A stretch of 64,000 nt of DNA from UBA1479 sp048263775 (GCA_048263775.1 JBLXDU010000004.1:248001-312000); one strand, 5' to 3'; numbered from the stretch's first letter, positions 35,080-43,462 are shown. Made by a program: numbers and translations. Notes: generated by a model not told the origin, from the sequence alone.

Positions 35080-35940
35080 ATGAACGGCCCCGTTGACGGA
35101 TCTGGCGTGCCCCCGCAGGACACACCCGATGCGCCCGTCCTGCGCTCCAACATCATGGCCGGCCGTCGGGGCCTGGTGCTGGGTGTCGCCAACGATCATT
35201 CCATCGCCTGGGGGATCGCCCGGACCCTGAGCCAGCACGGCGCTGACATCGCCTTTACCTATCAGAACGATGCCATCGCCAAGCGGGTGACTCCGTTGGC
35301 GGCGTCCCTTGGATCGACTCTGGTTCTGCCTTGCGAGGTCGAAGACCAGGCCTCCATCGACAGCGTGTTCCAGCGGCTAAAGGCGGAATGGGGCGGGCTC
35401 GACTTCGTGGTCCATGCCGTCGCCTATTCCGACAAGGAAGAGCTCAAGGGCAAATACCTGAACACGTCGCGCGACAACTTCCTGCGCACCATGGACGTCA
35501 GCTGCTATTCCTTTACGGCCCTGGCCCGTGCTGCCGCCGACATGATGGGCGAGGGCGGTTCGCTGATTACCCTGACCTATACAGGCTCGACCCGCGTGAT
35601 GCCCAACTACAACGTCATGGGCGTGGCCAAAGCGGCGCTGGAAGCCAGCGTGCGTTATCTCGCCGCCAACCTGGGCCCCCAGGGTATCCGGGTCAACGCG
35701 ATTTCGGCCGGTCCCATGCGGACGCTTGCCGGCAGCGCCATCGGCGGCGCGCGGCATGTCTACAAGTGGAATCAGCGCCACGCGCCGCTGAAGCGCACGG
35801 TGCGGCTGGAAGATGTCGGGGGGGCGGCGCTCTACCTGCTGTCCGATCTGTCGGCTGGGGTCACCGGCGAGGTTCACCACGTCGATTCCGGCTACAACAT
35901 CATCGGCCTGCCCAATCCCGAGGACATGGTCGAGGACTGA
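35080..35940 (+). CDS. fabI: enoyl-ACP reductase FabI
   Basis: NADH-dependent reductase completing each fatty-acid elongation cycle. The 286-residue product is a short-chain dehydrogenase with GLVLGVANDHSIAWGIA (about residues 31-47, NAD binding) and the active site Tyr-(x6)-Lys within STRVMPNYNVMGVAKAALE (about 170-188), preceded by the conserved TLTYTGS. It carries an about 25-residue N-terminal extension before the usual start; AGGAG lies upstream of the ATG at 35080. It closes the fabA-fabB-fabI operon. Confidence 0.93.
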   Translation: MNGPVDGSGVPPQDTPDAPVLRSNIMAGRRGLVLGVANDHSIAWGIARTLSQHGADIAFTYQNDAIAKRVTPLAASLGSTLVLPCEVEDQASIDSVFQRLKAEWGGLDFVVHAVAYSDKEELKGKYLNTSRDNFLRTMDVSCYSFTALARAAADMMGEGGSLITLTYTGSTRVMPNYNVMGVAKAALEASVRYLAANLGPQGIRVNAISAGPMRTLAGSAIGGARHVYKWNQRHAPLKRTVRLEDVGGAALYLLSDLSAGVTGEVHHVDSGYNIIGLPNPEDMVED

Positions 35941-35988
35941 ATGCGGCCGCCCGGATTTTTCAGGCTGTTCGGGCTTAACAATTAAGCC

Positions 35989-36027
35989 TGGAATAAACCT
36001 TAGACATCTTTATATAATCATTCTAAT
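35989..36027 (+). promoter_or_regulatory. irr promoter with Irr-box-like sequence
   Basis: TGGAAT (35989-35994), 18-base spacer, TATAAT (36013-36018). Overlapping the -10 is TATATAA-TCA-TTCTAAT (36011-36027), which matches 11 of 14 fixed positions of the iron control element TTTAGAA-N3-TTCTAAA bound by Irr in rhizobia. Just upstream is the inverted repeat GGCTTAA-CAA-TTAAGCC (35972-35988). Autoregulation is inferred. Confidence 0.45.
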
Positions 36028-36074
36028 TCTGAGAACGGCGCCTGGAGCGCCGCACAAAAGAGGTGCGCGACCGA

Positions 36075-36530
36075 ATGATGAAGATGCACATCCCCCACGA
36101 CACGCAGTCCCACGATGCCCGGCCCTTCAGCCAGATTTTGGATCGGCTGCGCGGCGCCGGCCTGCGTCCGACGCGTCAGCGCATGGCGCTCGCCAAGCTG
36201 TTGTTCGAGGGCGGCGACCGCCATCTGACGGCGGAAATGCTGCACGCGGACGCCCAGTCGGCCAACGTGCGGGTGTCGCTTGCCACCGTGTACAACACGC
36301 TGCACCAGTTCCATCGCGCCGGCCTGCTGCGCGAGATTGTCGTTGATTCCCAACGCACCTACTTCGACACCAACATGTCGGACCACCATCACTTCTATTT
36401 CGATCAGTCGGGCGAACTGGCCGACATTCCGGGCGACCAGGTCGAAGTCGCGGCCCTGCCGGCCGCGCCGGACGGCATGGAAGTGTCGCGCGTCGACGTC
36501 GTCGTGCGGGTGCGCCCCCAAGGCGCCTGA
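36075..36530 (+). CDS. irr: iron response regulator Irr (Fur superfamily)
   Basis: Irr responds to heme/iron status and represses or activates iron-linked genes when iron is scarce. The 151-residue product has the Irr-type pattern: LRPTRQRMALAKLLFEGGDRHLTAE (split: LRPTRQRMALAKLLF, EGGDRHLTAE), VSLATVYNTLHQFHRAGLL (about residues 77-95), and DSQRTYFDTNMSDHHHFYF (about 100-118) with the three-His heme/metal region. It differs clearly from fur at 15 kb. The start is uncertain among ATG 36075, ATG 36078 and GTG 36063. Next gene is rubrerythrin, whose promoter also has an Irr-box-like sequence. Confidence 0.9.
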   Translation: MMKMHIPHDTQSHDARPFSQILDRLRGAGLRPTRQRMALAKLLFEGGDRHLTAEMLHADAQSANVRVSLATVYNTLHQFHRAGLLREIVVDSQRTYFDTNMSDHHHFYFDQSGELADIPGDQVEVAALPAAPDGMEVSRVDVVVRVRPQGA

Positions 36531-36631
36531 CGAGGGCGCCTGCCGGCCGCGCAAAGCGCCCGGCCTTTACGACAACCTGATCTTCTGCGACGCGGCCCTT
36601 TTCAGGGCGTGCGGAAGTATGTCTTCATAAG

Positions 36632-36678
36632 ATTATATTAATTCTAAACTTGACAGCAACCTACTGCCATCGCATAAC
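36632..36678 (+). promoter_or_regulatory. rubrerythrin promoter with Irr-box-like sequence
   Basis: Perfect -35 TTGACA (36650-36655), 17-base spacer, CATAAC (36673-36678). Immediately upstream is ATTATAT-TAA-TTCTAAA (36632-36648); the right half is a perfect Irr-box half site and the left half matches 4 of 7. Its spot next to the -35 suits either activation or repression. Control by Irr is inferred. Confidence 0.5.
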
Positions 36679-36726
36679 CTTTATGTCTAAAATCTTGTCC
36701 ACCAAACATACCTAGGGAGTCATGCA

Positions 36727-37143
36727 ATGAGCCTCAAAGGCAGCCAGACCGAAGAAAACCTGAAAGCCGCGTTCGCCGGGGAATCCCAGGCCAACCGCCG
36801 CTATCTCTATTTCGCTCAGAAGGCCGACGTCGAGGGCTACAACGACGTCGCCGCCGTGTTCCGGTCGACGGCCGAAGGCGAAACCGGCCATGCCCACGGC
36901 CATCTGGAATTTCTCGAAGAAACCGGTGACCCGGCCACGGGCGAGCCGATCGGCCCGACGGGCGATAACCTGAAGGCCGCCATCGCCGGTGAAACTCACG
37001 AATACACCGACATGTATCCCGGGATGGCCAAGACGGCCCGTGACGAAGGCTTCGACGAAATCGCCGATTGGTTCGAAACCCTCGCCAAGGCTGAAAAGTC
37101 CCACGCCGGCCGCTTCCAGAAAGCGCTCGACAGTCTGGACTAA
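36727..37143 (+). CDS. rubrerythrin-type diiron peroxidase without rubredoxin domain
   Basis: Ferritin-like diiron protein that reduces hydrogen peroxide. The 138-residue product contains only the four-helix domain; the C-terminal rubredoxin domain (CxxCG pairs) of classic rubrerythrin is absent and there is no Cys at all. Metal ligands are visible: AGESQANRRY (first Glu), EGETGHAHGH (ExxH), AGETHEYTDM (Glu pair) and KAEKSHAGRF (ExxH). The lack of a rubredoxin domain means an outside electron donor is needed; the Fe-S protein next door is a candidate (inference). ATG 36727 follows AGGGAG. Confidence 0.88.
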   Translation: MSLKGSQTEENLKAAFAGESQANRRYLYFAQKADVEGYNDVAAVFRSTAEGETGHAHGHLEFLEETGDPATGEPIGPTGDNLKAAIAGETHEYTDMYPGMAKTARDEGFDEIADWFETLAKAEKSHAGRFQKALDSLD

Positions 37144-37176
37144 TCCACCAGGATTAAATCCGCATGATCCGGTTGC

Positions 37177-37203
37177 GGCGCGGACGGTCATACCGTCCGC
37201 GCC
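37177..37203 (+). terminator. perfect 12-bp hairpin after rubrerythrin
   Basis: GGCGCGGACGGT (37177-37188), loop CAT, ACCGTCCGCGCC (37192-37203), without a T-run. A second hairpin CCGCACG/CGTGCGG follows at about 37229-37247. They may stabilise the rubrerythrin mRNA or limit read-through to the Fe-S gene 155 bases further on. Confidence 0.45.
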
Positions 37204-37359
37204 GGCCGGATGAAAACCGCAATGCGCCGCACGGCCAGCGTGCGGTGCGTCTGCGGTAATTCGATAGCTTTATATCCGGTCAGACCGCTTTCGGGGGAGG
37301 AAGCGCGTCCCTGTCGATCCGCCGCCCGGGTCTCCCCGGCCGCATGAAAAGGACATGAC

Positions 37360-38700
37360 ATGAGCGAAGGCAGCCTGGAAGCCCCGATCCGCCACGTGAT
37401 TCCCTGGCAGGACCCCGATTTCTACGATGAGGAAAAGCTCGACGCGGAGCTGCGCCGGGTGTTCGACATCTGTCACGGATGTCGGCGCTGCTTCAATTTG
37501 TGCGACAGCTTCCCCCGCCTGTTCGACCTGATCGACGAGTCGGAATCGGGCGAACTCGATACGGTCAACAGCGCGGATTTCAAGCCGGTCGTGGATGCCT
37601 GCACGCTCTGCGACATGTGCTTCCTGACCAAATGTCCTTACGTGCCGCCCCATGAATTCAACCTGGATTTCCCGCATCTGATGTTGCGCGCCCGCGCCAT
37701 CGACCAGAAGAAGGGCAAGGTTCCCTTCGCCGCCCGGGAAATGACCAAGACGGACCGCAACGGCAAGCTGGCCTCCGCCGTCGCACCCGCCGTCAACTGG
37801 GCCTGCAAGTGCGACAACGGCCTGACCCGCCCGGCCATGGAAAGCCTGGCCGGTATCCACCGTGATGCCAAACTGCCGGAATTCCACGCCAAGACCTTCC
37901 AGGACCTGGCCAAGACGCCGCCCGCCGTCGATCCGGCCGGCCCCGCCCATGGCCGCAAGGCCGTGCTGTACGCCACCTGTTTCGCGAATTTCAACAACCC
38001 GGGCATCGGCACCTCGGCCCAGGCCGTGTTGGCCAAGAACGGGGTCGAGACGGAAGTGGTTTATCCCCGCTGCTGCGGCATGCCGCAGTTGGAACAGGGC
38101 GACATCGCCGCCGTTGCCGAGGCCGCGCGCGAGGTTTCGGCCGAGCTCTGCCAATGGATCGACAAGGGTTATGAGATCATCGGTCTGGTGCCGTCCTGCG
38201 CCCTGATGATGAAATTCGAATGGCCGCTGATCCTGCCCGACGACGAAAATGTGAAAAAGCTAGCGGCCCATACCTCGGACATTACCGAATACGTCGTTGC
38301 CATTGCCAAAAAGGAAGGCCTGGCCGACGGCATGATGCCCTTGGCCGGCGGCGTCACGGCGCATATCGCTTGTCACGCCCGGGCCCAGAACATGGGCCAG
38401 AAGGGGGCGGAAATGCTGCGTCTGGTGCCCGACACGGACGTCAAGGTGATCGAGCGTTGTTCCGGCCACGGCGGATCCTGGGGCGTGACCAAGGAATTCT
38501 TCGAGGTCGGCCTCAAGGTCGGGAAACCCGCCGCCCGTCAGGCGGCCAAGAACGAAACGCCCTTCGTGGTCTCCGAATGCCCGCTGGCCCGCGACCATAT
38601 CATCCAGGGGATGGAGCGCCTCGATGCGGACGTCAGCGGCATCAACCATGCCCAACACCCCATCGAACTGATGGCCATCGCCTACGGCCTGAAAGATTAA
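37360..38700 (+). CDS. (Fe-S)-binding CCG-domain oxidoreductase, GlpC/HdrD-like
   Basis: Cytoplasmic or membrane-associated electron carrier related to GlpC and heterodisulfide reductase subunits. The 446-residue product has two 4Fe-4S motifs, CHGCRRCFNLC (about residues 38-48) and CTLCDMCFLTKCPYVPPH (about 87-104), then two CCG-type domains: YPRCCGMPQLEQGD (about 233-246) with SCALMM, and CHARAQNMGQ plus CSGHGGSWG (about 336 and 367; the second Cys of the pair is Ser). No membrane helix is visible. The redox partner is unknown; neighbouring rubrerythrin and DUF3501 genes suggest peroxide reduction. The DUF3501 gene follows 4 bases after its stop. Confidence 0.85.
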   Translation: MSEGSLEAPIRHVIPWQDPDFYDEEKLDAELRRVFDICHGCRRCFNLCDSFPRLFDLIDESESGELDTVNSADFKPVVDACTLCDMCFLTKCPYVPPHEFNLDFPHLMLRARAIDQKKGKVPFAAREMTKTDRNGKLASAVAPAVNWACKCDNGLTRPAMESLAGIHRDAKLPEFHAKTFQDLAKTPPAVDPAGPAHGRKAVLYATCFANFNNPGIGTSAQAVLAKNGVETEVVYPRCCGMPQLEQGDIAAVAEAAREVSAELCQWIDKGYEIIGLVPSCALMMKFEWPLILPDDENVKKLAAHTSDITEYVVAIAKKEGLADGMMPLAGGVTAHIACHARAQNMGQKGAEMLRLVPDTDVKVIERCSGHGGSWGVTKEFFEVGLKVGKPAARQAAKNETPFVVSECPLARDHIIQGMERLDADVSGINHAQHPIELMAIAYGLKD

Positions 38701-38704
38701 TTCC

Positions 38705-39295
38705 ATGCCCAACAAGCACGAGATCACCACCGCCGATATCCTGCCGATGGACGTTTACGGCCGTGAACGCGCCGAGCGGCGCAAGCGGATGACCGAAATC
38801 AAGCGCAACCGCCGTGTCGCCGTCGGCCCCGACGCCACGTTCTATTTCGAAAGCTTCGACACCATGTTCCATCAGGTGCACGAAATGCTGTTCATCGAAA
38901 AGGGCGGTGCGGAACAGGTGCCCGACGAATTGGCCGCCTACAACCCCCTGATCCCGAAGGGCCGGGAACTTGTCGCCACCTTGATGTTCGAAATCGACGA
39001 TCCCGTGCGCCGTGCGCAGTTCCTGGACGGCCTTGGCGGGGTCGAGGAAACGGTGACCTTCGAATTCGCCGGCGAAAGTGTCGCAGGTGTGCCTGAAGCC
39101 GACATCGACCGCACCACCGCCGACGGCAAGGCGTCCAGCGTACAGTTCCTGCACTTTCCCTTCACCGACGCCCAGGTCGCCAAGTTCAAGGACGCCGGCA
39201 CCCAGGTGCAGTTGCAGATCGCCCATGAAAAATACGGCCATATCGCGATTCTGCCCGCCCCGGTGAAGGACGCCCTGGCCGGCGATTTCGATTAA
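38705..39295 (+). CDS. DUF3501 family protein
   Basis: 196-residue protein of unknown function. It begins with ITTADILPMDVYGRERAERRKRM (split: ITTADILPMDVYGRERA, ERRKRM) and has VGPDATFYFESFDTMFHQVHEML (split: VGPDATFYFESFDTMF, HQVHEML), both typical of DUF3501. There is no signal peptide, membrane segment or Cys. It starts 4 bases after the Fe-S protein gene, so it is co-translated with it, and a strong terminator follows. Genome neighbours of this family are often a rubrerythrin and the Fe-S CCG-domain protein, as here, so a shared role in oxidative or iron stress is likely but undescribed. Confidence 0.8.
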   Translation: MPNKHEITTADILPMDVYGRERAERRKRMTEIKRNRRVAVGPDATFYFESFDTMFHQVHEMLFIEKGGAEQVPDELAAYNPLIPKGRELVATLMFEIDDPVRRAQFLDGLGGVEETVTFEFAGESVAGVPEADIDRTTADGKASSVQFLHFPFTDAQVAKFKDAGTQVQLQIAHEKYGHIAILPAPVKDALAGDFD

Positions 39296-39323
39296 GCGAA
39301 CGTTCGAGGGTGAAGAGACGGCG

Positions 39324-39347
39324 CGGCGGGCCATGGGCCCGCCGTTT
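39324..39347 (+). terminator. terminator between convergent DUF3501 and SH3 genes
   Basis: Perfect 9-bp stem CGGCGGGCC (39324-39332) with GGCCCGCCG (39336-39344), loop ATG, then TTTCGTTATT. It lies in the 54-bp gap between the two convergent stops and may serve both directions. Confidence 0.7.
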
Positions 39348-39349
39348 CG

Positions 39350-39931
39350 TTATTCGACCGCTTCGTCCTTGCGCACGCCCCACAGTTCGACCCGGCGAAT
39401 CCAGCCTTCGAAACCGGCGGCGCGGACCCGGCACCAGCCGCTGTCCTTGGGGCAGACGGCGATACGGACGATGACGTCGGGCTCCAGCCGGGCAAGCGCC
39501 CGCGCGTCGCTGTTGGCCTCGGCGCGCAGGGTGCGCGTGCGGCCCAGTACGATGGCCGTGCGTTCGCCGTCCAACATGGTCTGATGAACCCAGCCCTGGG
39601 TGCCCTGGTGGTCACGCACCTTGCGCCAGGTCTGGAACTCGGCGATCACTTCGATGGGCAGGTGGCGGCGGCGGTAGACCCAATCGACGGGATACTGCAC
39701 ACCGGGGCCGGAACGCATGTTGACCTCACCGGCACGCAAGGACACGAAACGCGGCAGCGGCTGTCCTGAAGGGGTGTTGGATGTGGTTCCGGAAGCCTGC
39801 CCCGGCCCCTGCGCCCGGACGGCCTGAGGCAGCAGGGCGGCGGCCAGCATGATGACGGCCAGCGCCACAGCCCTGAACCAGATGGTGTTGGGGCGTGCGG
39901 TTTGGCTGCGGCGGGCGAATAGCCGGTTCAT
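39350..39931 (-). CDS. exported SH3-domain protein
   Basis: 193-residue protein with an N-terminal signal peptide or anchor (basic start, hydrophobic residues about 19-40 ending in AVRAQ). The rest contains two bacterial SH3-like repeats: FVSLRAGEVNMRSGPGVQYPV (split: FVSLRAGEVN, MRSGPGVQYPV; about 63-83) with GTQGWVHQTML, and TLRAEANSDARALARLEP with SGWCRVRAAGFEGWIRR (about 175). Such periplasmic SH3 proteins usually bind peptidoglycan. The partner is unknown. It is transcribed away from the 2-hydroxyacid dehydrogenase, with a 213-bp divergent region between them that holds G+C-rich hairpins and a TATGAT-like sequence near 40101. Confidence 0.8.
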   Translation of the reverse strand: MNRLFARRSQTARPNTIWFRAVALAVIMLAAALLPQAVRAQGPGQASGTTSNTPSGQPLPRFVSLRAGEVNMRSGPGVQYPVDWVYRRRHLPIEVIAEFQTWRKVRDHQGTQGWVHQTMLDGERTAIVLGRTRTLRAEANSDARALARLEPDVIVRIAVCPKDSGWCRVRAAGFEGWIRRVELWGVRKDEAVE

Positions 39932-40144
39932 GCGGGTCCTCGGGTCCTGGGGCGCTGGGGGGAATCAGCGTATGCGCCCAAGCCGGTCCTTGGCGTCGGT
40001 CTTGAGGGACTTATCGCCATCACGGCGCGGGCCGTCAAGGCCCTTGCCCGGTGGGCCCGGATCACGGTCCCGGGCGTTTCATGATGCTATAGACAAGGGC
40101 TATGATAAGTTGCTATGGCCCCGATGAACGGAGACCGACCGACC

Positions 40145-41131
40145 ATGTCCAATAAAAAGCCCCGCGTCGTCGTCACGCGCAAACTGCCCGACGCCATCGA
40201 AACCCGCATGATGGAACTGTTCGATGTGCAGTTGAACCTGGATGACAAGGCGATGACCAAGGCGCAGCTGATCGCCGCCGTCGCCAATGCGGACGTTCTG
40301 GTGCCGACGGTCACCGACCGCATCGACGCAGCCATCCTGGCCCAGGCCGGTGATCGCCTGCGCCTGATCGCCAATTACGGCACGGGTGTCGACCATATCG
40401 ACCTGGCCACCGCGCGTCAGCGCGGCATCACCGTCACCAACACCCCCGACGTGTTGACCGAGGATACGGCCGACATGACCATGGCGCTGTTCCTAGCCGT
40501 GTCGCGGCGCATCGCCGAGGGCGAGCGCGTCATGCGCACGGGCGGCTGGCCGGGCTGGTCCCCGACCTGGATGCTTGGCCACCGCATCAACGGCAAACGT
40601 CTCGGCATCATCGGCATGGGCCGCATCGGCCGCGCCGTGGCGCGCCGTGCCCGCGGCTTCAACATGGCGGTCCACTATCACAACCGCAAACGCGTGCATG
40701 AATCCGTGGAGAACGAGCTGGAAGCCACCTATTGGGAAAGCCTGGATCAGATGCTGGCCCGGGTCGACCTAGTCTCCGTCAACTGCCCGCACACGCCGGC
40801 AACCTACCATCTTTTGTCGGCGCGGCGTCTGCAGCTGCTGCAGCCCCACTGCATCATCGTCAACACGGCGCGCGGCGAGGTGATCGACGAAAACGCCCTG
40901 ACCCGCATGCTCGAAGCCGGCGACATCGCCGGCGCGGGTCTTGACGTGTTCGAACACGAACCCGCCGTGAATCCCAAATTGCTTGCCCTCGACAACACGG
41001 TCCTGCTGCCCCATTTGGGCAGTGCCACGGTCGAAGGCCGCGTCGACATGGGCGAAAAGGTGCTGATCAACATCAAGACCTTCGTCGACGGGCACAAGCC
41101 GCCGGACCGCGTGCTGGGCGACGCCTTCTGA
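40145..41131 (+). CDS. D-isomer 2-hydroxyacid dehydrogenase, glyoxylate/hydroxypyruvate reductase type
   Basis: NAD(P)H-dependent reductase of glyoxylate or hydroxypyruvate. The 328-residue product has the Rossmann motif LGIIGMGRIGRAVARRA (about residues 150-166) and the catalytic Arg-Glu-His set: Arg in VNTARGEVID (about 240), Glu in VFEHEPAVNP (about 269) and His in LLPHLGSAT (about 288). The ATG at 40145 is chosen because GGAG lies 10 bases upstream and the protein starts like homologues; ATGs at 40115 and 40124 would extend it. GyaR-like activity is most likely; the exact substrate is not shown. pabB follows 67 bases later. Confidence 0.88.
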   Translation: MSNKKPRVVVTRKLPDAIETRMMELFDVQLNLDDKAMTKAQLIAAVANADVLVPTVTDRIDAAILAQAGDRLRLIANYGTGVDHIDLATARQRGITVTNTPDVLTEDTADMTMALFLAVSRRIAEGERVMRTGGWPGWSPTWMLGHRINGKRLGIIGMGRIGRAVARRARGFNMAVHYHNRKRVHESVENELEATYWESLDQMLARVDLVSVNCPHTPATYHLLSARRLQLLQPHCIIVNTARGEVIDENALTRMLEAGDIAGAGLDVFEHEPAVNPKLLALDNTVLLPHLGSATVEGRVDMGEKVLINIKTFVDGHKPPDRVLGDAF

Positions 41132-41198
41132 TCCCGCCCGGCCCGCCCTGGGCCGGAACGCAACAGGGAATGCGCCGCGCCGCGGCGCCGATACCGTC

Positions 41199-42581
41199 AT
41201 GCATATCGCCCAACCCCTCCACGTGCAGCCGATCCCCTTCGTGGATCCCGTGGACGCCTTCGAGGCCTTCGCCGATGATCCCGTCGCGGCCCTGCTCGAC
41301 AGCGCCGACGCGGTCGGCGGGCGGGGGCGCTATGCCTTCCTGGCAGGCGATCCCTATCACGTGCTGGAGGCCGGAGCCGAAGACGACCCCTTCGGCCAGT
41401 TGGCCCACGAACTGGCCCGTGTGCGCACGGAATCCGTGCCCGGCCTGCCGCCGTTTCAGACCGGGGCCGTCGGGGTGCTGGGTTACGAGTTGGGCAGCGC
41501 GCTGGAGCGCCTGCCGGAACGCAAACCGGGCGGCTTGAATTTCCCCGACATGGTCATGGGCTTCTACGACACGGTCGCCGTGTTCGACATGAAGCTGCGC
41601 AAGGCCTGGGTCCTGGCCAGTGACGTCACCCGCCGCACGGGCGGACCACGCCGCCCCGGCCGCGAGGCCAGGGCCAAGGCCATGGCGGCCCGGATCCGGG
41701 ACGTGCAGCCGGTGGCTGAGCCGCCGGGCCTGGACCTGACCTGGCGCGCCGACCAAAGCCGGGCCGAGGTGGAAGCCCGCATCGCCCGCGCCATCGACTA
41801 CATCCATCTGGGCGACATCTTCCAGGCCAATATCGCGCAGCGTTTCCTCACCGATCTGCCGGCGGAAACCCGGCCCTATGACGTCTACCGGCGGCTCCGG
41901 CGCATTTCCTCCGCCCCCTTCGCGGCGTTCCTGAACTGCGGCAAGGGCCGGGCGGTGATTTCCGCCTCGCCGGAACGGTTCCTGTCCCTCGGCCCCGGCG
42001 GGGTCATCGAAACCCGCCCCATCAAGGGCACGCGGCCGCGCGGCGTGACCACGGACGAGGACCGGGCCCTGGCCGCCGCCCTGATCGCCTCGGAAAAGGA
42101 CCGGGCGGAAAACCTGATGATCGTCGACCTGTTGCGCAACGACCTGTCGCGGGTCGCGCGGATCGGCTCCGTGCGGGTGTCCAAATTGTTCGAACTGGAA
42201 ACCTTCGCCCGCGTCCATCATTTGGTGTCGGAGGTTCAGGCCGACATTGCGGAAGGATTGGACGCGGTCGACCTTCTGCGCGCGACCTTCCCCGGCGGAT
42301 CGATCACCGGGGCGCCCAAGATCCGCGCCATGGAAATCATCCACGAGCTGGAACCCGTGCCGCGCGGGCCTTACTGCGGGGCTGTGGCCTGGCTTGGGTT
42401 CGACGGGGCCATGGATTCCGCCATCGCCATCCGCACCATGACCTATGCGGACGGCATGGTCGCCGCTCAGGCCGGCGGCGGCATCGTCGCCGACAGCGAC
42501 CCGGCGGATGAATTCGAGGAAAGCATGACCAAGATCAAACCGCTGCTGGCCGCCCTCGACGGCCGGGTGGCGCTGCCGTGA
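41199..42581 (+). CDS. pabB: aminodeoxychorismate synthase component I
   Basis: Converts chorismate plus ammonia to 4-amino-4-deoxychorismate for folate synthesis. The 460-residue product has the chorismate-binding domain in its C-terminal half: SPERFLSLG (about residue 254), ETRPIKGTRPRG (about 269-280; PIKGT with Lys marks PabB rather than TrpE), ENLMIVDLLRNDLSRV (about 305-320) and FPGGSITGAPKIRAMEI (about 365-381). The glutaminase subunit pabA is not in the window. Its stop is 13 bases before the pabC-like gene, so the two form an operon for p-aminobenzoate. Confidence 0.93.
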   Translation: MHIAQPLHVQPIPFVDPVDAFEAFADDPVAALLDSADAVGGRGRYAFLAGDPYHVLEAGAEDDPFGQLAHELARVRTESVPGLPPFQTGAVGVLGYELGSALERLPERKPGGLNFPDMVMGFYDTVAVFDMKLRKAWVLASDVTRRTGGPRRPGREARAKAMAARIRDVQPVAEPPGLDLTWRADQSRAEVEARIARAIDYIHLGDIFQANIAQRFLTDLPAETRPYDVYRRLRRISSAPFAAFLNCGKGRAVISASPERFLSLGPGGVIETRPIKGTRPRGVTTDEDRALAAALIASEKDRAENLMIVDLLRNDLSRVARIGSVRVSKLFELETFARVHHLVSEVQADIAEGLDAVDLLRATFPGGSITGAPKIRAMEIIHELEPVPRGPYCGAVAWLGFDGAMDSAIAIRTMTYADGMVAAQAGGGIVADSDPADEFEESMTKIKPLLAALDGRVALP

Positions 42582-42594
42582 CGGAGGCCCTTGC

Positions 42595-43404
42595 ATGATG
42601 ATTGACCTCAACGGTGACTTGGTCGTGGCGGCGGATGCGCGCCTTGATCCCTTCGACCGGGGCTTCACCCTGGGCGACGCCATTTTCGAAAGCCTGCGGG
42701 TGCGGGACGGCAAGCCGGAATACGCAGCGGAACATCTGGCCCGGTTGGCCCAGGCGTCCACCGTGACCGCCATTCCCCTGCCGTTCACCGAGGATCAGGC
42801 GTTGGACCGCATGGCGCGGTTGATCGACGCCAACAAGATGACAGACGCGGCGCTGCGCCTGACGGTCAGTCGGGGGGCCGCCGCCCGCGGTGTCGCAGCG
42901 CCCAAGGCCGAGGACTGCCGGCCCACGGTGGTGATCTCCGTCCACCCCCTGCCGCCGACGCGGGGTGCCGTGGTTGGCATGATCACGGCGACGGTGACCC
43001 GGCGTAACGAGCACTCGCCCTTTTCCCGTGTCAAGGCGACGCCCTATCTGGACAGCATCATCGCCCTGGACGAAGCCCGCGCCGCGGGGGCGCAGGACGC
43101 GGTGCTGCTGAATACGGCGGGCCGCGTGGCCTCGGCCTGTTACGCCAACCTGTTCGCCGTGATCGACGGCCGCCTGGTCACGCCGCCCTTGGCCGACGGG
43201 CCGCTGCCGGGGGTGACACGGGGCCGCGTGCTGGCGGCGCTGGGCGGGGCGGAACAAAGCCTGACGTCCGAAGACCTGGCCCGCGCAGATGAAATCTTCC
43301 TGACCAACAGCTTCGGCGTGCGCCCCGTGGGCGTGCTCGATGGCCGCCTGCTTGCCCCCATGCCGGGCGCGATGACCCAGAACGCACAAGCCCTCGTCGG
43401 CTGA
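42595..43404 (+). CDS. pabC: class IV PLP aminotransferase family protein, likely aminodeoxychorismate lyase
   Basis: The 269-residue protein is a fold-type IV PLP enzyme: FDRGFTLGDAIFESLRV near the N-terminus (residues about 19-35), the PLP-binding Lys in FSRVKATPYLDSI (about 146), and TNSFGVRPVGVLDG near the end. Directly after pabB, so it most likely releases pyruvate from aminodeoxychorismate to give p-aminobenzoate; a D-amino-acid or branched-chain aminotransferase of the same family cannot be excluded by motif alone. The first ATG at 42595 is used; a second ATG follows at once. Confidence 0.85.
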   Translation: MMIDLNGDLVVAADARLDPFDRGFTLGDAIFESLRVRDGKPEYAAEHLARLAQASTVTAIPLPFTEDQALDRMARLIDANKMTDAALRLTVSRGAAARGVAAPKAEDCRPTVVISVHPLPPTRGAVVGMITATVTRRNEHSPFSRVKATPYLDSIIALDEARAAGAQDAVLLNTAGRVASACYANLFAVIDGRLVTPPLADGPLPGVTRGRVLAALGGAEQSLTSEDLARADEIFLTNSFGVRPVGVLDGRLLAPMPGAMTQNAQALVG

Positions 43405-43414
43405 AGCCCGCCAA

Positions 43415-43462
43415 TCAAATAAACAGGATCGCGCCGTCTTTGGAGGCGTTTTGTCGCAAAAC
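43415..43462 (-). pseudogene. 3' relic of a second dsrE-like gene
   Basis: Reading the minus strand, the last codons before a TGA at 43417-43415 are ASKDGAILFI, against ASKDGAIIFI at the end of the intact dsrE gene 90 bases away. Several differences are synonymous (GAC/GAT, GGC/GGA, GCG/GCC), so this looks like the tail of a diverged paralogue and not a recent copy. Similarity fades upstream within about 5 codons, and the rest of the gene is gone. Confidence 0.6.
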
